Shown one piece after another: positions 1 to 7,335 of a DNA stretch of 13,584 bases. Source of the DNA: Bacteroidia bacterium (GTDB lineage: Bacteria; Bacteroidota; Bacteroidia; Bacteroidales; UBA12481); NCBI GenBank assembly GCA_026391235.1, contig JAPLDV010000725.1:1-13584 (forward strand). The letters are read 5' to 3'. A model generated the notes under the pieces. It had not been told where the DNA came from and searched no databases. It worked only from the letters and a program-made list of their open reading frames with translations. Both the position numbers and the translations under genes were made by a program. The first letter of the stretch is position 1. Every line of letters starts with the position of its first letter.

Positions 1-2
1 AC

Positions 3-1145
3 CTTTCAGCACAGCCCGAACAAGAGGTTTCGCTGTTGCGGACTACCCCTGCAGCCGGAAGTATCGGTACTTGCCGTTACAAGCTCAAGGATAAGCAGCA
101 GAAAGATTTTCAGCGCATTCTCGAAGTGTTTAAGGCACACAATGTCGGCTATTTCTTTTATATCGGGGGGAATGATTCCCAGCACACCGCCTTTAAGGTA
201 AGCGAAATGGCACGCATCGGCGGACTCGACCTGATTGCGGTCGGGGTTCCAAAAACCATAGATAACGATGTCGGCGACAGTGAATTTCAGCTGATTGACC
301 ATACTCCGGGGTATGGAAGCGTCGCCCGGTATTGGGCTTATGCAATCCAGGCAGCCAACGAGGAAAACCGGGGCTCTTCACCAGCCGATCCGGTGCTGGT
401 GCTTCAGGCTATGGGCCGGAAGATAGGCTATATCCCTGCAGCAGCCCGGCTGGCCGATCCTCACCGGGAACTGCCTTTGCAGATCTATATGTCGGAATCG
501 GGTGTGAGTGCTGAGGAAATGGCAGACAAAGTCAATGAACAGCTGAAAAGCGATGGCAGATGTATCGTGGTAATCAGCGAAGGATTTGAACTCGTGGGGA
601 AGAACCCGCGGGTCCTTCCGAATGAAGTCATCCACGTAAAGGATTCGTTCGGTCATGTGGAATATGGCGCCGCGAAAATGGCTGCTTATCAGCAAGTTGT
701 AAACTATCTTAATGATGTTGGACTTAAGGCCCGGGGTTCAGCACGCGGACAAGTGCCGGGAACCGATCAGCGGCACGCAATGATATATGCCTCCACGGTA
801 GATCTTGATGAAGCTTATAAAGTTGGCCAGAAAGCAGTGGATATCGCACTGAACGATGGAAACGGCTGGATGGCAACTATTTTGCGCAACCACGGACCAA
901 TCTACCATGTGCGGTATGACAAGGTTCCTCTGGAAAAAGTGGCCCTCTCGGAACGCAGCTTCCCTGAACATTGGATCTCTCCGGGCCGTATCGATGTAAC
1001 CGATGATTTTGTCAGATACGCCTCACCGCTTATCGGCCCCGACTGGCCCTCTATTCCGTTGGTAAACGGCCTACAGCGGTTTACAAGGTTTAGCCCCATA
1101 TTTGCCCCCAGGAAACTTGAAACTTACCAACTTGAAGCAGAGTAA
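3..1145 (+). CDS. pfp: Pyrophosphate-type 6-phosphofructokinase, 5'-truncated by the window edge
   Basis: Phosphofructokinase of the PfkA superfamily, a cytoplasmic glycolytic enzyme that phosphorylates fructose 6-phosphate at C1. The frame is open to the left edge, so the true start and the N-terminal GGxxPGxN nucleotide loop lie upstream; about 380 residues are visible. Seen in order: GGNDS (nt 165-179), GVPKTIDNDV (near 243-272) with the catalytic TIDND aspartates, MGRKIGYIPAAARLA (substrate loop), ISEGFE and a GSARGQVPGTDQR segment. In ATP-dependent enzymes the first two motifs read GGDGS and PGTIDND. Here they have Asp and Lys at the E. coli Gly104 and Gly124 positions, which in this family marks the use of PPi as phosphoryl donor. 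Cofactor choice is therefore inferred from known signature residues. It is followed after 111 bp by the HAD and LarA-like genes on the same strand. Confidence 0.9.
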   Translation, partial: LSAQPEQEVSLLRTTPAAGSIGTCRYKLKDKQQKDFQRILEVFKAHNVGYFFYIGGNDSQHTAFKVSEMARIGGLDLIAVGVPKTIDNDVGDSEFQLIDHTPGYGSVARYWAYAIQAANEENRGSSPADPVLVLQAMGRKIGYIPAAARLADPHRELPLQIYMSESGVSAEEMADKVNEQLKSDGRCIVVISEGFELVGKNPRVLPNEVIHVKDSFGHVEYGAAKMAAYQQVVNYLNDVGLKARGSARGQVPGTDQRHAMIYASTVDLDEAYKVGQKAVDIALNDGNGWMATILRNHGPIYHVRYDKVPLEKVALSERSFPEHWISPGRIDVTDDFVRYASPLIGPDWPSIPLVNGLQRFTRFSPIFAPRKLETYQLEAE

Positions 1146-1146
1146 A

Positions 1147-1222
1147 GTTATCAGTTATTGGTTATTAGTTATTAGTTGTCAGAACATCAAATAACAAATA
1201 ACAAATAACCAACAACCAACAA
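1147..1222. repeat. AT-rich low-complexity imperfect inverted repeat
   Basis: Just after the phosphofructokinase stop there is a run of short tandem units of the GGTTATTAGTTATTAG type. It is followed by their approximate complement (ATAACAAATAACAAATAACC) and then CAACAACC units. The two arms can fold into an imperfect AT-rich hairpin. It occupies most of the 111-bp gap before the HAD gene and could attenuate or separate transcription, but there is no clean GC stem with a U-tract, so it is not called a terminator. Confidence 0.55.
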
Positions 1223-1256
1223 CCAGCACAACCACAATAATCACAACAATTCGTAC

Positions 1257-2138
1257 ATGACTAACCAGGACATACTGCTGAGCCTTCGCCCCGACCGGGG
1301 TTTCTTCGTCGGGATTGATTCCGACGGATGCGCTTTTGATACGATGGAGATTAAACAAAAAGAGTGTTTCTGCCCCAATTTTATCAGATTCTGGGGTTTT
1401 CAACCGGTGGCCACTGCTGCCCGGCAAACCTGGGAATTTGTGAATCTGTATTCAAAACACAGGGGGACCAACAGGTTCCTGGCAGTGATCGAAACAATCC
1501 ATCTCCTTGCGGAACGGAAAGAAGTGAAAGCCAGGAACTTTACGATGCCGGATATCAATGCCCTGATTGAATGGGTCCGAAATGAGTCCCGCTTGGGAAA
1601 CCCTGCACTGGCGGCCTATGCCGAAGAAGTAAATGACCCTGAGATCGACCGCGCCCTGGCCTGGTCGAAAAAGGTAAACGAAGACATCAGTCAGATCGTT
1701 TTCGGAATCCCGCCATTCCCATTTGTTAAAGAGAGCCTGGAACGGCTTCAGGATTATGCCGATTTGATTGTGGTTTCGCAAACGCCGGGTGAAGCCCTGA
1801 AGCGCGAGTGGGAGGAACATGATATCGACCGGTATGCCAAGATCATCGCCGGACAGGAATTCGGAACCAAATCGGAACATCTGAAATACGCAGCCAAAGG
1901 AAAATATCCCGATACGAATATCCTGATGATCGGCGATGCTCCCGGCGATCTGAAGGCAGCACGCAACAATGGCGTACTATTCTTTCCGATCAATCCCGGT
2001 AGTGAAGAATTATCATGGGAACGATTTTACAATCAAGGAATTGACCGGTTCCTGGGTCAGAATTTTATCGGAGATTATCAGGATAAACTGATTGCCGATT
2101 TCGAGAAACTTTTGCCGGAAAAGCCACACTGGGAATAA
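1257..2138 (+). CDS. HAD-superfamily hydrolase (phosphatase)
   Basis: A 293-residue haloacid-dehalogenase-fold phosphatase, predicted cytoplasmic and Mg-dependent. All four HAD motifs are visible: motif I DSDGCAFD with nucleophile Asp21 and acid/base Asp23; motif II VVSQTP with Ser174; motif III Lys205 in GTKSEHLK; motif IV GDAPGD with Asp227 and Asp231. Between motif I and II lie about 140 residues, enough for a helical C1-type cap, which is larger than in phosphoglycolate phosphatases. Substrate is unknown. The ATG start at 1257 has no Shine-Dalgarno, normal for this phylum. The stop lies 3 bp before the LarA-like start, so the two are probably co-transcribed and may act on the same metabolite. 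The phosphofructokinase next door hints at sugar phosphates, but this is inference. Confidence 0.88.
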   Translation: MTNQDILLSLRPDRGFFVGIDSDGCAFDTMEIKQKECFCPNFIRFWGFQPVATAARQTWEFVNLYSKHRGTNRFLAVIETIHLLAERKEVKARNFTMPDINALIEWVRNESRLGNPALAAYAEEVNDPEIDRALAWSKKVNEDISQIVFGIPPFPFVKESLERLQDYADLIVVSQTPGEALKREWEEHDIDRYAKIIAGQEFGTKSEHLKYAAKGKYPDTNILMIGDAPGDLKAARNNGVLFFPINPGSEELSWERFYNQGIDRFLGQNFIGDYQDKLIADFEKLLPEKPHWE

Positions 2139-2141
2139 ATT

Positions 2142-3386
2142 ATGATACTCTTTTCCTCAGGATCGGAAAATCACAACCTCTCGGGCGACGATTTACGCCA
2201 GGGATTAGATGAGGCACTCGGCAAGCTCGGCCTGCGGAAAAATGTGCTGGTTATCCCGCCGGATATTACGCGGTTTCATTCAAGGGCAGGAGAGATTACC
2301 AGAATGGTTTATGACTATTACGGCGACCGGATTTCAGATATCCTGCCGGCGCTTGGGACTCATAAACCGATGAATCCGGACGAGTTGGACAGGATGTTTC
2401 CAGGGATACCTCATAACATCTTCCGCGTGCACGACTGGCGAAAAGATATTGTACACATCGGGGAAGTTCCCGGGGATTTCATTTCTCAGATATCTGACGG
2501 GCACCTGTCCTATCCCTGGCCGGTTGAGTTAAACCGCATGATCTGGGAAGGAGGCCACGATCTCATTTTATCCGTTGGACAAGTGGTTCCTCACGAGGTT
2601 ATCGGGATGGCGAATTACAATAAAAATCTCCTCATTGGATGCGGAGGACCCGAAAGCATCAATAAAAGTCACTTCCTCGGGGCGGTTTATGGCATGGAGC
2701 GAATTATGGGGATCGCTGATAACCCAGTCCGCCAAGTCCTCAACTACGCCTCAAATAAATTTCTATCCCACCTCCCTATCATTTATGTACTCACCGTGCA
2801 AGAGCAAATGCTGACCCGTGGATTGTTCATCGGCACCTCTGAAGATGTTTTCCTTGCAGCTGCCGAGCTCTCGATGAAAGTAAATATTACGAAAGTGGAT
2901 CAGCCTTTGCAAAAGGTAGTCGTTTACCTGGATCCGGCGGAATACCGAAGCGCCTGGCTGGGAAACAAGTCGATATACCGCACCCGGATGGCCATTGCCG
3001 ATGGCGGCGAGCTGATTGTGCTGGCACCGGGAGTGAAGGAGTTCGGGGAAGATCCGGAGATCGACCGGCTCATCCGGAAATACGGGTACCGCGGCACTCC
3101 GGCAACCCTTGCTGCCGTTGAACAAAACGATGACCTTCTCAATAATCTCAGCGCAGCTGCTCATCTGATCCATGGCAGCAGCGAAGGCAGGTTCCGGATC
3201 ACCTACTGTCCGGGCCATCTTACACGCGAAGAGATTGAAGGGGTTGGCTTTGAATTTGGTGACATCGGATCAATGCTAAATCAGATTGAACCTGATAGTT
3301 TTAAAGATGGATTTACCCGGAGTAAAACCGGTGAAGAGTTTTACTTTATCAGCAATCCGGCTACCGGATTGTGGAATTACAAATGA
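2142..3386 (+). CDS. LarA-type nickel-pincer-nucleotide racemase/epimerase homologue (DUF2088 family)
   Basis: A 414-residue protein close to full LarA length. LarA (lactate racemase) uses a nickel-pincer nucleotide (NPN) bound covalently to a lysine to racemise 2-hydroxyacids. The Lactobacillus LarA key residues have counterparts at matching spacing: the PDxTR motif (Asp41, Arg44, in IPPDITR), the GTH histidine (His74), a PH histidine (His151), Lys161 exactly 10 residues later and His177 exactly 26 residues after His151. This mirrors His174/Lys184/His200 of LarA. The segment between His and Lys (EVIGMANYN) differs from the usual YFAGFSGGR, so the substrate probably differs from lactate; several LarA relatives act on other hydroxyacids or sugar acids. 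The NPN-making genes larB, larC and larE are not in the window. It follows the HAD gene by 3 bp and is the last gene before the repeat-rich region. Confidence 0.85.
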   Translation: MILFSSGSENHNLSGDDLRQGLDEALGKLGLRKNVLVIPPDITRFHSRAGEITRMVYDYYGDRISDILPALGTHKPMNPDELDRMFPGIPHNIFRVHDWRKDIVHIGEVPGDFISQISDGHLSYPWPVELNRMIWEGGHDLILSVGQVVPHEVIGMANYNKNLLIGCGGPESINKSHFLGAVYGMERIMGIADNPVRQVLNYASNKFLSHLPIIYVLTVQEQMLTRGLFIGTSEDVFLAAAELSMKVNITKVDQPLQKVVVYLDPAEYRSAWLGNKSIYRTRMAIADGGELIVLAPGVKEFGEDPEIDRLIRKYGYRGTPATLAAVEQNDDLLNNLSAAAHLIHGSSEGRFRITYCPGHLTREEIEGVGFEFGDIGSMLNQIEPDSFKDGFTRSKTGEEFYFISNPATGLWNYK

Positions 3387-3479
3387 CCAGGCGAATAACC
3401 ATCTTTCACTGGTAAAACGACAGGACAAACCGTCACCGCAAACTCGGCTACGATGTAAACGTGATGGGAGAGATTCTGA

Positions 3480-3548
3480 CCGCATATATGCGTCTCTATG
3501 CATTTCCAGGGTGAGTGTTTTTTCTTTTATGCGAGATTGGCGCCAGAA
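3480..3548. repeat. Dispersed junction repeat, copy A (long form)
   Basis: About 70 bp closely similar to copy D at 7336-7409. Both contain GCATATATG(c/t)GTCTCTA, then ATTTCC, then GGTGAGTGTTTTTT/GGTAAGCGTTTTTT, then TTTATGC and a GGCGCCAGA/GGCGTCAGA end. It lies between the LarA-like gene and the HEPN remnant, ending 10 bp beyond the remnant's stop codon. The surrounding 3387-3557 gap holds no other supported gene. Confidence 0.7.
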
Positions 3549-3557
3549 AGTGAGCCT

Positions 3558-3668
3558 TCAGATGATTTTTTCAATCTCCATTATGAATTGCTGAACATCG
3601 GCAAGAAACGGAGAAATTTCCTCCTGGGTGAATTTTTGAAAATCAACATAGTCGCCTTCCTGTCTCAT
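3558..3668 (-). pseudogene. HEPN-domain toxin remnant (C-terminal 36 residues only)
   Basis: A 36-codon frame that begins with ATG overlapping the stop of the upstream MNT gene (ATGA, 4-nt overlap) and ends in TGA. Its start, MRQEGDYVDF, followed by FTQEEISPFLADVQQFI and EIEKII, matches the C-terminal end of the non-DUF86 HEPN family (typically RqegDYxDF followed by an acidic helix). The N-terminal roughly 90-100 residues, which in this family carry the helical bundle and the RX4-6H nuclease motif, are absent, so it cannot be an active RNase. The exact join of the MNT stop to an internal HEPN methionine suggests an in-frame deletion. It could still be translated by coupling. The alternative, a chance short frame, is unlikely given the match and the gene order. 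Confidence 0.7.
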
Positions 3669-3976
3669 ATTTCAATCGCATCCCGAAGGACATTTTGATA
3701 AAACGTGGTCATCTTAAGGTCATCCCAGATTATCTCATTCTGAACGATCCCTGTTAACACTTCATCAGTTTCCAGTTCCACCTCAAAAAGGGTATCATAA
3801 ATCCGGTTTTGGAAATCACGATCCACCGTTCTATTGCTTAAAATGAGAAAATCCCAATCCGAATCTTTATGGGATTTACCTCTGGCTCTTGATCCAAAGA
3901 GAAGAATTCGAGAATCAGGATCAACTTCCTTAATTCGGTTTTTTACCAGGCTTAATATGTTCTCCCTCTTTGTCAT
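3665..3976 (-). CDS. MNT-type minimal nucleotidyltransferase (antitoxin of a HEPN/MNT pair)
   Basis: A 103-residue minimal nucleotidyltransferase of the pol-beta superfamily. The signature is complete: GSRARG (residues 28-33) followed by SDWDF with the two metal-binding aspartates Asp40 and Asp42. In HEPN/MNT systems the nucleotidyltransferase neutralises the HEPN RNase, in characterised cases by AMP transfer to it. The start chosen is the ATG at 3976; an ATG 18 bp upstream is possible, but a TATCTTTG promoter box ends only 7 bp before 3976, which would place that upstream ATG inside or ahead of the transcription start. The 3' end overlaps the HEPN remnant by ATGA. The antitoxin-like half is intact while its toxin partner has lost most of its sequence. 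Confidence 0.85.
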   Translation of the reverse strand: MTKRENILSLVKNRIKEVDPDSRILLFGSRARGKSHKDSDWDFLILSNRTVDRDFQNRIYDTLFEVELETDEVLTGIVQNEIIWDDLKMTTFYQNVLRDAIEI

Positions 3977-3983
3977 ATAGATG

Positions 3984-3991
3984 CAAAGATA
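3984..3991 (-). promoter_or_regulatory. Bacteroidetes -7 box (TATCTTTG) of the first MNT gene
   Basis: On the minus strand TATCTTTG is followed by CATCTAT and the ATG at 3976. It matches the TAnnTTTG -7 consensus of the Bacteroidetes primary sigma factor and predicts a nearly leaderless mRNA. The second MNT gene has the same arrangement. No convincing -33 box was found at the usual spacing. Confidence 0.6.
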
Positions 3992-4078
3992 CAAAAATAC
4001 GATGACAGGTTATCCAATCCTATTTTGGTAGAGAAAATCGATTCCTAGTCATTATAAGGAGGTCATGAAAATGAAACA

Positions 4079-4127
4079 CCTACCTGATCAAACGGGTAAG
4101 TGTTTTTTTATACCAGATTGGTGCCAG
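4079..4127. repeat. Dispersed junction repeat, copy B
   Basis: Reads CCTACCTGATCAAACGGGTA, then AGTGTTTTTTT, then TACCAGATTGGTGCCAGAC. It matches copy E (7788) over the ACCT.ATCAAACGGGTAAGTG core and copy A over the GATTGG.GCCAGA end. It lies between the divergent first MNT gene and the PKD-FISUMP lipoprotein gene, about 28 bp ahead of that gene's TATCTTTG box. Confidence 0.7.
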
Positions 4128-4154
4128 ACGAGGGCGAAATTGACATAACTTCAC

Positions 4155-4162
4155 TATCTTTG
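4155..4162 (+). promoter_or_regulatory. Bacteroidetes -7 box (TATCTTTG) for the PKD-FISUMP/DUF4249-like operon
   Basis: TATCTTTG followed by ATCGTCCCCC, 47 bp before the chosen ATG at 4210. The same TAnCTTTGATC(a/g)TCCCCC string precedes the other DUF4249-like lipoprotein gene (9961), which supports it being functional. No good -33 TTG lies at 19-21 bp. Confidence 0.55.
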
Positions 4163-4209
4163 ATCGTCCCCCCTACGTGTAATTGAATGTATTCTGTTAT
4201 GTTACTGTT

Positions 4210-5187
4210 ATGAGATCAGTTATATATTGTCTGATTCTAAACATTGTGCTAATTGCCTGTGAGAAGGAGCAGAATTCTCCTCCAGTTGCTCACTTCGTTA
4301 CTTTTCCAGGCATAGCTGACACTTCCAGCTTTATAAAATTCGACGGATCGAGTTCAAAAGATTTGGAAACACACATGGAGTTGCTGCAATTCAGATGGGA
4401 TTTCAATGGCGACGGAGTTTGGGAAACAGAATATAGAAGGGACCCGTTAGCCATCTGGCAATATGAAAAGACAGGAACATACCAACCGGAAATGGAAGTC
4501 AGAGACGAAGGTGGGTTAACCTCAATAGATTCAGTAGAGGTAATCATCAGGCTCAATTTTATTCGCTCCACTTTTACTGATCCTCGCGATGGAAATCTTT
4601 ACCGAATGGTCCTGATTGACGATAAATGGTGGATGTCTGATAATCTGCGGTATGGATTTGCCATTAGTCGGGATTCAGTGCCTTCGGACAATGGAACGGT
4701 TGAGATGTTCATGATTGATTCCCAAAAGTTTGATAAGAACCTTTACGGAGGATATTATTCGTGGGGAGAATTGACTAATTACCAGCGGGATATGAATATC
4801 GGAATTTGTCCACCTGGATGGCGTTTGTTAACCCTGAACGATTCTCATTCAATAGAAAGGTTCTGGCTGAGTGGTGAAGGAGGGTTTTACATCAAGCCCG
4901 GTGGTTATTTGGGTTTGGATTTTTTGACTGGTGGTAATTTTAGCCTGATTGACAAAATTTTTTACAATGTTGATTCCACCGGATGTCTTTGGGTTAATGA
5001 TTATGTTAAAACAGACATGGGATCGAAAAGAAGGATTTTGAATTTTGGAATCACTGGTGCTGTTTTGTGGATTAATGAGGAATGGGAGGCAAAATATTTG
5101 TCTCAAATCTGGAAACCTAAATGGGGGAACAAGTTGGATTTTGATAAATTAGCTTTCAATGTCAGATGCGTTAAAAATATTGAATAA
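4210..5187 (+). CDS. Lipoprotein with PKD and FISUMP (Fibrobacter major paralogous) domains
   Basis: With the start at 4210 the protein (325 residues) opens MRSVIYCLILNIVLIAC, a lipoprotein signal peptide with lipobox LIAC; an in-frame ATG at 4183 would add nine residues and give a poorer signal. After a short linker, PPVAHF...FDGSSSKD...FRWDFNGDGVWET...YQPEMEVRDEGG is a PKD-type Ig-like fold, often found in surface proteins. The rest matches the FISUMP family: FTDPRDGNLYRMVLIDDKWW, MSDNLRYG, YGGYYSWGE, GICPPGWRLLT and a terminal FNVRCVKN. The usual WSS(T/S) motif of FISUMP proteins is not evident. A surface-exposed binding or adhesion role is inferred. The 3' end overlaps the next lipoprotein gene by 29 bp, which indicates translational coupling. 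A TATCTTTG box lies upstream at 4155. Confidence 0.85.
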   Translation: MRSVIYCLILNIVLIACEKEQNSPPVAHFVTFPGIADTSSFIKFDGSSSKDLETHMELLQFRWDFNGDGVWETEYRRDPLAIWQYEKTGTYQPEMEVRDEGGLTSIDSVEVIIRLNFIRSTFTDPRDGNLYRMVLIDDKWWMSDNLRYGFAISRDSVPSDNGTVEMFMIDSQKFDKNLYGGYYSWGELTNYQRDMNIGICPPGWRLLTLNDSHSIERFWLSGEGGFYIKPGGYLGLDFLTGGNFSLIDKIFYNVDSTGCLWVNDYVKTDMGSKRRILNFGITGAVLWINEEWEAKYLSQIWKPKWGNKLDFDKLAFNVRCVKNIE

Positions 5188-6205
5188 GCTGGTCATAGGT
5201 GGGATTCTGCTACTTCTTTCAGTATCATGCGATGACGATTTCACACCAAATACTGATGCAGGCCCTATTCCAGTCGTTTATGGAATCATTAATCCATCTG
5301 ATAGCTTTTATTGCATCCGTTTAACCAAGACATTTCAATGTACAAGCAGCACGAATGATTGTTCAAAATTGCCTACCATTCAATATTTTGATAAACCGAT
5401 TGTTGAATTTGAATTATTGACCACCAGCGGTAAATTATTAACCCGAGCTTTACTTTTGCCAGTGCTCCAAACCGCAAAAGAACCCGGTTTATTTTCTCAA
5501 GAACCAAATATCGTGTATGGAATCTTCAATTCAGGTTTTCCACTTGTCCAGGATCAAAATTCTGTGGGTAATTTGATTCCGACATGTCTTGTTTTGAAGA
5601 TAAAAACATCAGAAACGTCAGTTCTCACTTATTCTAAAGTTGACTTAAGAATGCCGCCGCATATAATAAGTCCTCGTGATCATTATGAAAGGAGATTTTC
5701 CTTGTTCGAACAACACATGGAAAGGATAGCCTGGACAGGTTTTACGGATCAATTCCATGCGGTAACTTTCAGAGTTGGTTATCTGGAGCAATTGGTTGAT
5801 ACTTTACGAAATGACTTTTTTGAAATTGTTTTTTCTGTTGATCCACCCGATCCGGAAAACACTGACCAGATACTTTTTGAGTTCCCGATCGATGGGCAGG
5901 ATTTCTTGAGAAAAATGAAACTCTGGTTCAAAAATAAAGTTGAGCCGCCGGGCTTGGATTATCGGAAGACAACCTCGTTAGAGGTGGAAGTTGTCTCGAC
6001 AAATGATGATTATCGCCTCTATATAAATGCGTTAAAACGCGATGCAAACGTTGATATTGGTGAACCTTCGAATGTTACTAATGGTATCGGACTTTTCGCA
6101 ATAAAAAGAGTCGATATATCTTCTGGACATTCATTTCATTATAAGACAATGGATTCTATCGCAAATAGCGAATTAACCAAACATCTGAAATTTGTTAAAT
6201 GGTGA
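5159..6205 (+). CDS. DUF4249-like outer-envelope lipoprotein (paralogue 1)
   Basis: 348 residues starting within the end of the previous gene (29-bp overlap). The signal peptide MSDALKILNKLVIGGILLLL ends in SVSC followed by an acidic DDD stretch, a lipoprotein signal compatible with export to the outer membrane or cell surface in Bacteroidetes. Directly after it, PVVYGIINPSDSFYCIRLTKTF is the N-terminal beta-strand motif typical of DUF4249-like lipoproteins, often found near TonB-dependent transporters. The gene at 10012 begins its mature part in the same way (PVVYAMINPYDSFQIVRVHK) and is a diverged paralogue. No catalytic motif is visible and the function is unknown. Assignment to DUF4249 itself is tentative; membership of one lipoprotein family with the 10012 product is firm. 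Confidence 0.8.
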   Translation: MSDALKILNKLVIGGILLLLSVSCDDDFTPNTDAGPIPVVYGIINPSDSFYCIRLTKTFQCTSSTNDCSKLPTIQYFDKPIVEFELLTTSGKLLTRALLLPVLQTAKEPGLFSQEPNIVYGIFNSGFPLVQDQNSVGNLIPTCLVLKIKTSETSVLTYSKVDLRMPPHIISPRDHYERRFSLFEQHMERIAWTGFTDQFHAVTFRVGYLEQLVDTLRNDFFEIVFSVDPPDPENTDQILFEFPIDGQDFLRKMKLWFKNKVEPPGLDYRKTTSLEVEVVSTNDDYRLYINALKRDANVDIGEPSNVTNGIGLFAIKRVDISSGHSFHYKTMDSIANSELTKHLKFVKW

Positions 6206-6215
6206 GTTCGGCCAT

Positions 6216-6345
6216 TTTCAGGTTTATACCAGCATGATGCCAGCTTGATCCGTAGTCAGTCCAGCGGTTTCAACCAGCCTCCTCACAATCCCCGGACAGA
6301 AATTTTTCCGGACTACCGTACCCCTTTTGAGGTGACAAAAAATGT
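6216..6345. repeat. Degenerate junction repeats: partial copy C plus recombinase-like fragment copy 1
   Basis: At 6216-6240, CAGGTTTATACCAGCATGATG then CCAG resembles the tail of copy B (TTATACCAGATTGGTGCCAG). At 6271-6300, CAACCAGCCTCCTCACAATC then CCCGGACAG matches the start of repeats at 11026 and 12565. Read on the minus strand the latter gives RKNFCPGIVRRLVE, a decayed form of RTRNGCRFCPGIVRRLV. The copy degrades beyond about 6315. It fills the 196-bp gap between the convergent DUF4249-like and DUF2442 genes. Confidence 0.55.
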
Positions 6346-6401
6346 CCTAAATACGAATGCGGCATTTCGGCAACAATTTAAGAACTTGCACCCTTATGGT
6401 T

Positions 6402-6894
<493 letters not shown>

Positions 6895-6936
6895 CCCCTT
6901 ACTATCAATTATTTTGTCAACGTATGAAATCTCTAT

Positions 6937-6944
6937 CAAAATTA
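6937..6944 (-). promoter_or_regulatory. Putative -7 box (TAATTTTG) for the DUF4160-DUF2442 pair
   Basis: On the minus strand TAATTTTG fits TAnnTTTG and lies about 42 bp before the preferred ATG at 6894. It also overlaps the only upstream alternative start codon (TTG), which argues for the shorter protein. Confidence 0.4.
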
Positions 6945-7285
6945 GTAAAACGAAATGAACTTTGTCTAATTGATTGTCTTACGGATACTGGCCAAATCCA
7001 CAAAACATTCCGTGAGTGATATTATTACCAGACGATGAAGACCCACTTTTATTATCTATTTAGACGTATTCATACCCGTATGGTCGTGGCCGTTATGCCA
7101 TTGGTAGTTTTTTCCCGAAGAAACTTACCGGGGGTATCAAACGGAAAAAGCCCAAAAAAACGCCAGGTTCCACGCCAGACAAAATGAAAAACGGGGATAA
7201 TGGAGGACAAATCACGTGAATACGAACATTTTGAATACGTTAATTATCAGTCATTTACATAATTAATTATCCTCCAGGTTGTTAC
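6945..7285. other. Gene-poor stretch between the DUF4160 gene and the tRNA-like fragment
   Basis: No supported gene. A 50-codon plus-strand frame (7035-7187) has a basic, unremarkable product and no recognisable domain. At about 7129-7182 the sequence TATCAAACGG...CGCCAGGTTCCACGCCAGAC resembles a badly degraded copy of the junction repeat (TCATCAAACGGG...TGCCAGGAAGGCGCCAGA) with similar spacing. If so, the DUF4160/DUF2442 module too has a repeat on its right side. The similarity is weak. Confidence 0.35.
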
Positions 7286-7327
7286 CTGTTAATCAGAGGG
7301 TCCAAGGTTCAAGTCCTTGATGGAGCG
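7286..7327 (+). other. 3' half of a tRNA-Asn(GTT)-like sequence, candidate attachment-site scar
   Basis: Starting at anticodon-loop position 32 the sequence reads CTGTTAA (anticodon GTT), then TCAGA (3' anticodon strand), a 5-nt variable region GGGTC, a perfect T-arm (CAAGG / TTCAAGT / CCTTG), seven acceptor nucleotides ATGGAGC and a G in the discriminator position. Everything 3' of the anticodon is correctly spaced. The upstream bases (GTTAC) cannot pair as the 5' anticodon strand, and no D-arm or 5' acceptor strand (expected GCTCCAT) is visible in the preceding bases. It is therefore not a functional tRNA. Such 3'-half copies are what site-specific integration at a tRNA gene leaves behind. 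No integrase is seen nearby, so the att interpretation is inference. Confidence 0.65.
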
Positions 7328-7335
7328 CAAACATT

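Noticed and set aside
1452..1880. 142-codon minus-strand frame opposite the HAD gene
   Set aside because: It lies within a gene with all four HAD motifs on the other strand; its product has no recognisable features.
2763..3218. 151-codon minus-strand frame opposite the LarA-like gene
   Set aside because: Antisense shadow of a well-supported coding region.
4071..4148. 25-codon plus-strand frame (MKHLPDQTGKCFFIPDW...) with AGGAGG 8 bp upstream
   Set aside because: It reads straight through junction repeat B, whose other copies are not consistently open in this frame, and organisms of this phylum rarely depend on Shine-Dalgarno sequences. Chance is more likely.
7286..7327. Functional tRNA-Asn gene
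   Set aside because: The 5' half (acceptor strand, D-arm, 5' anticodon strand) is missing.
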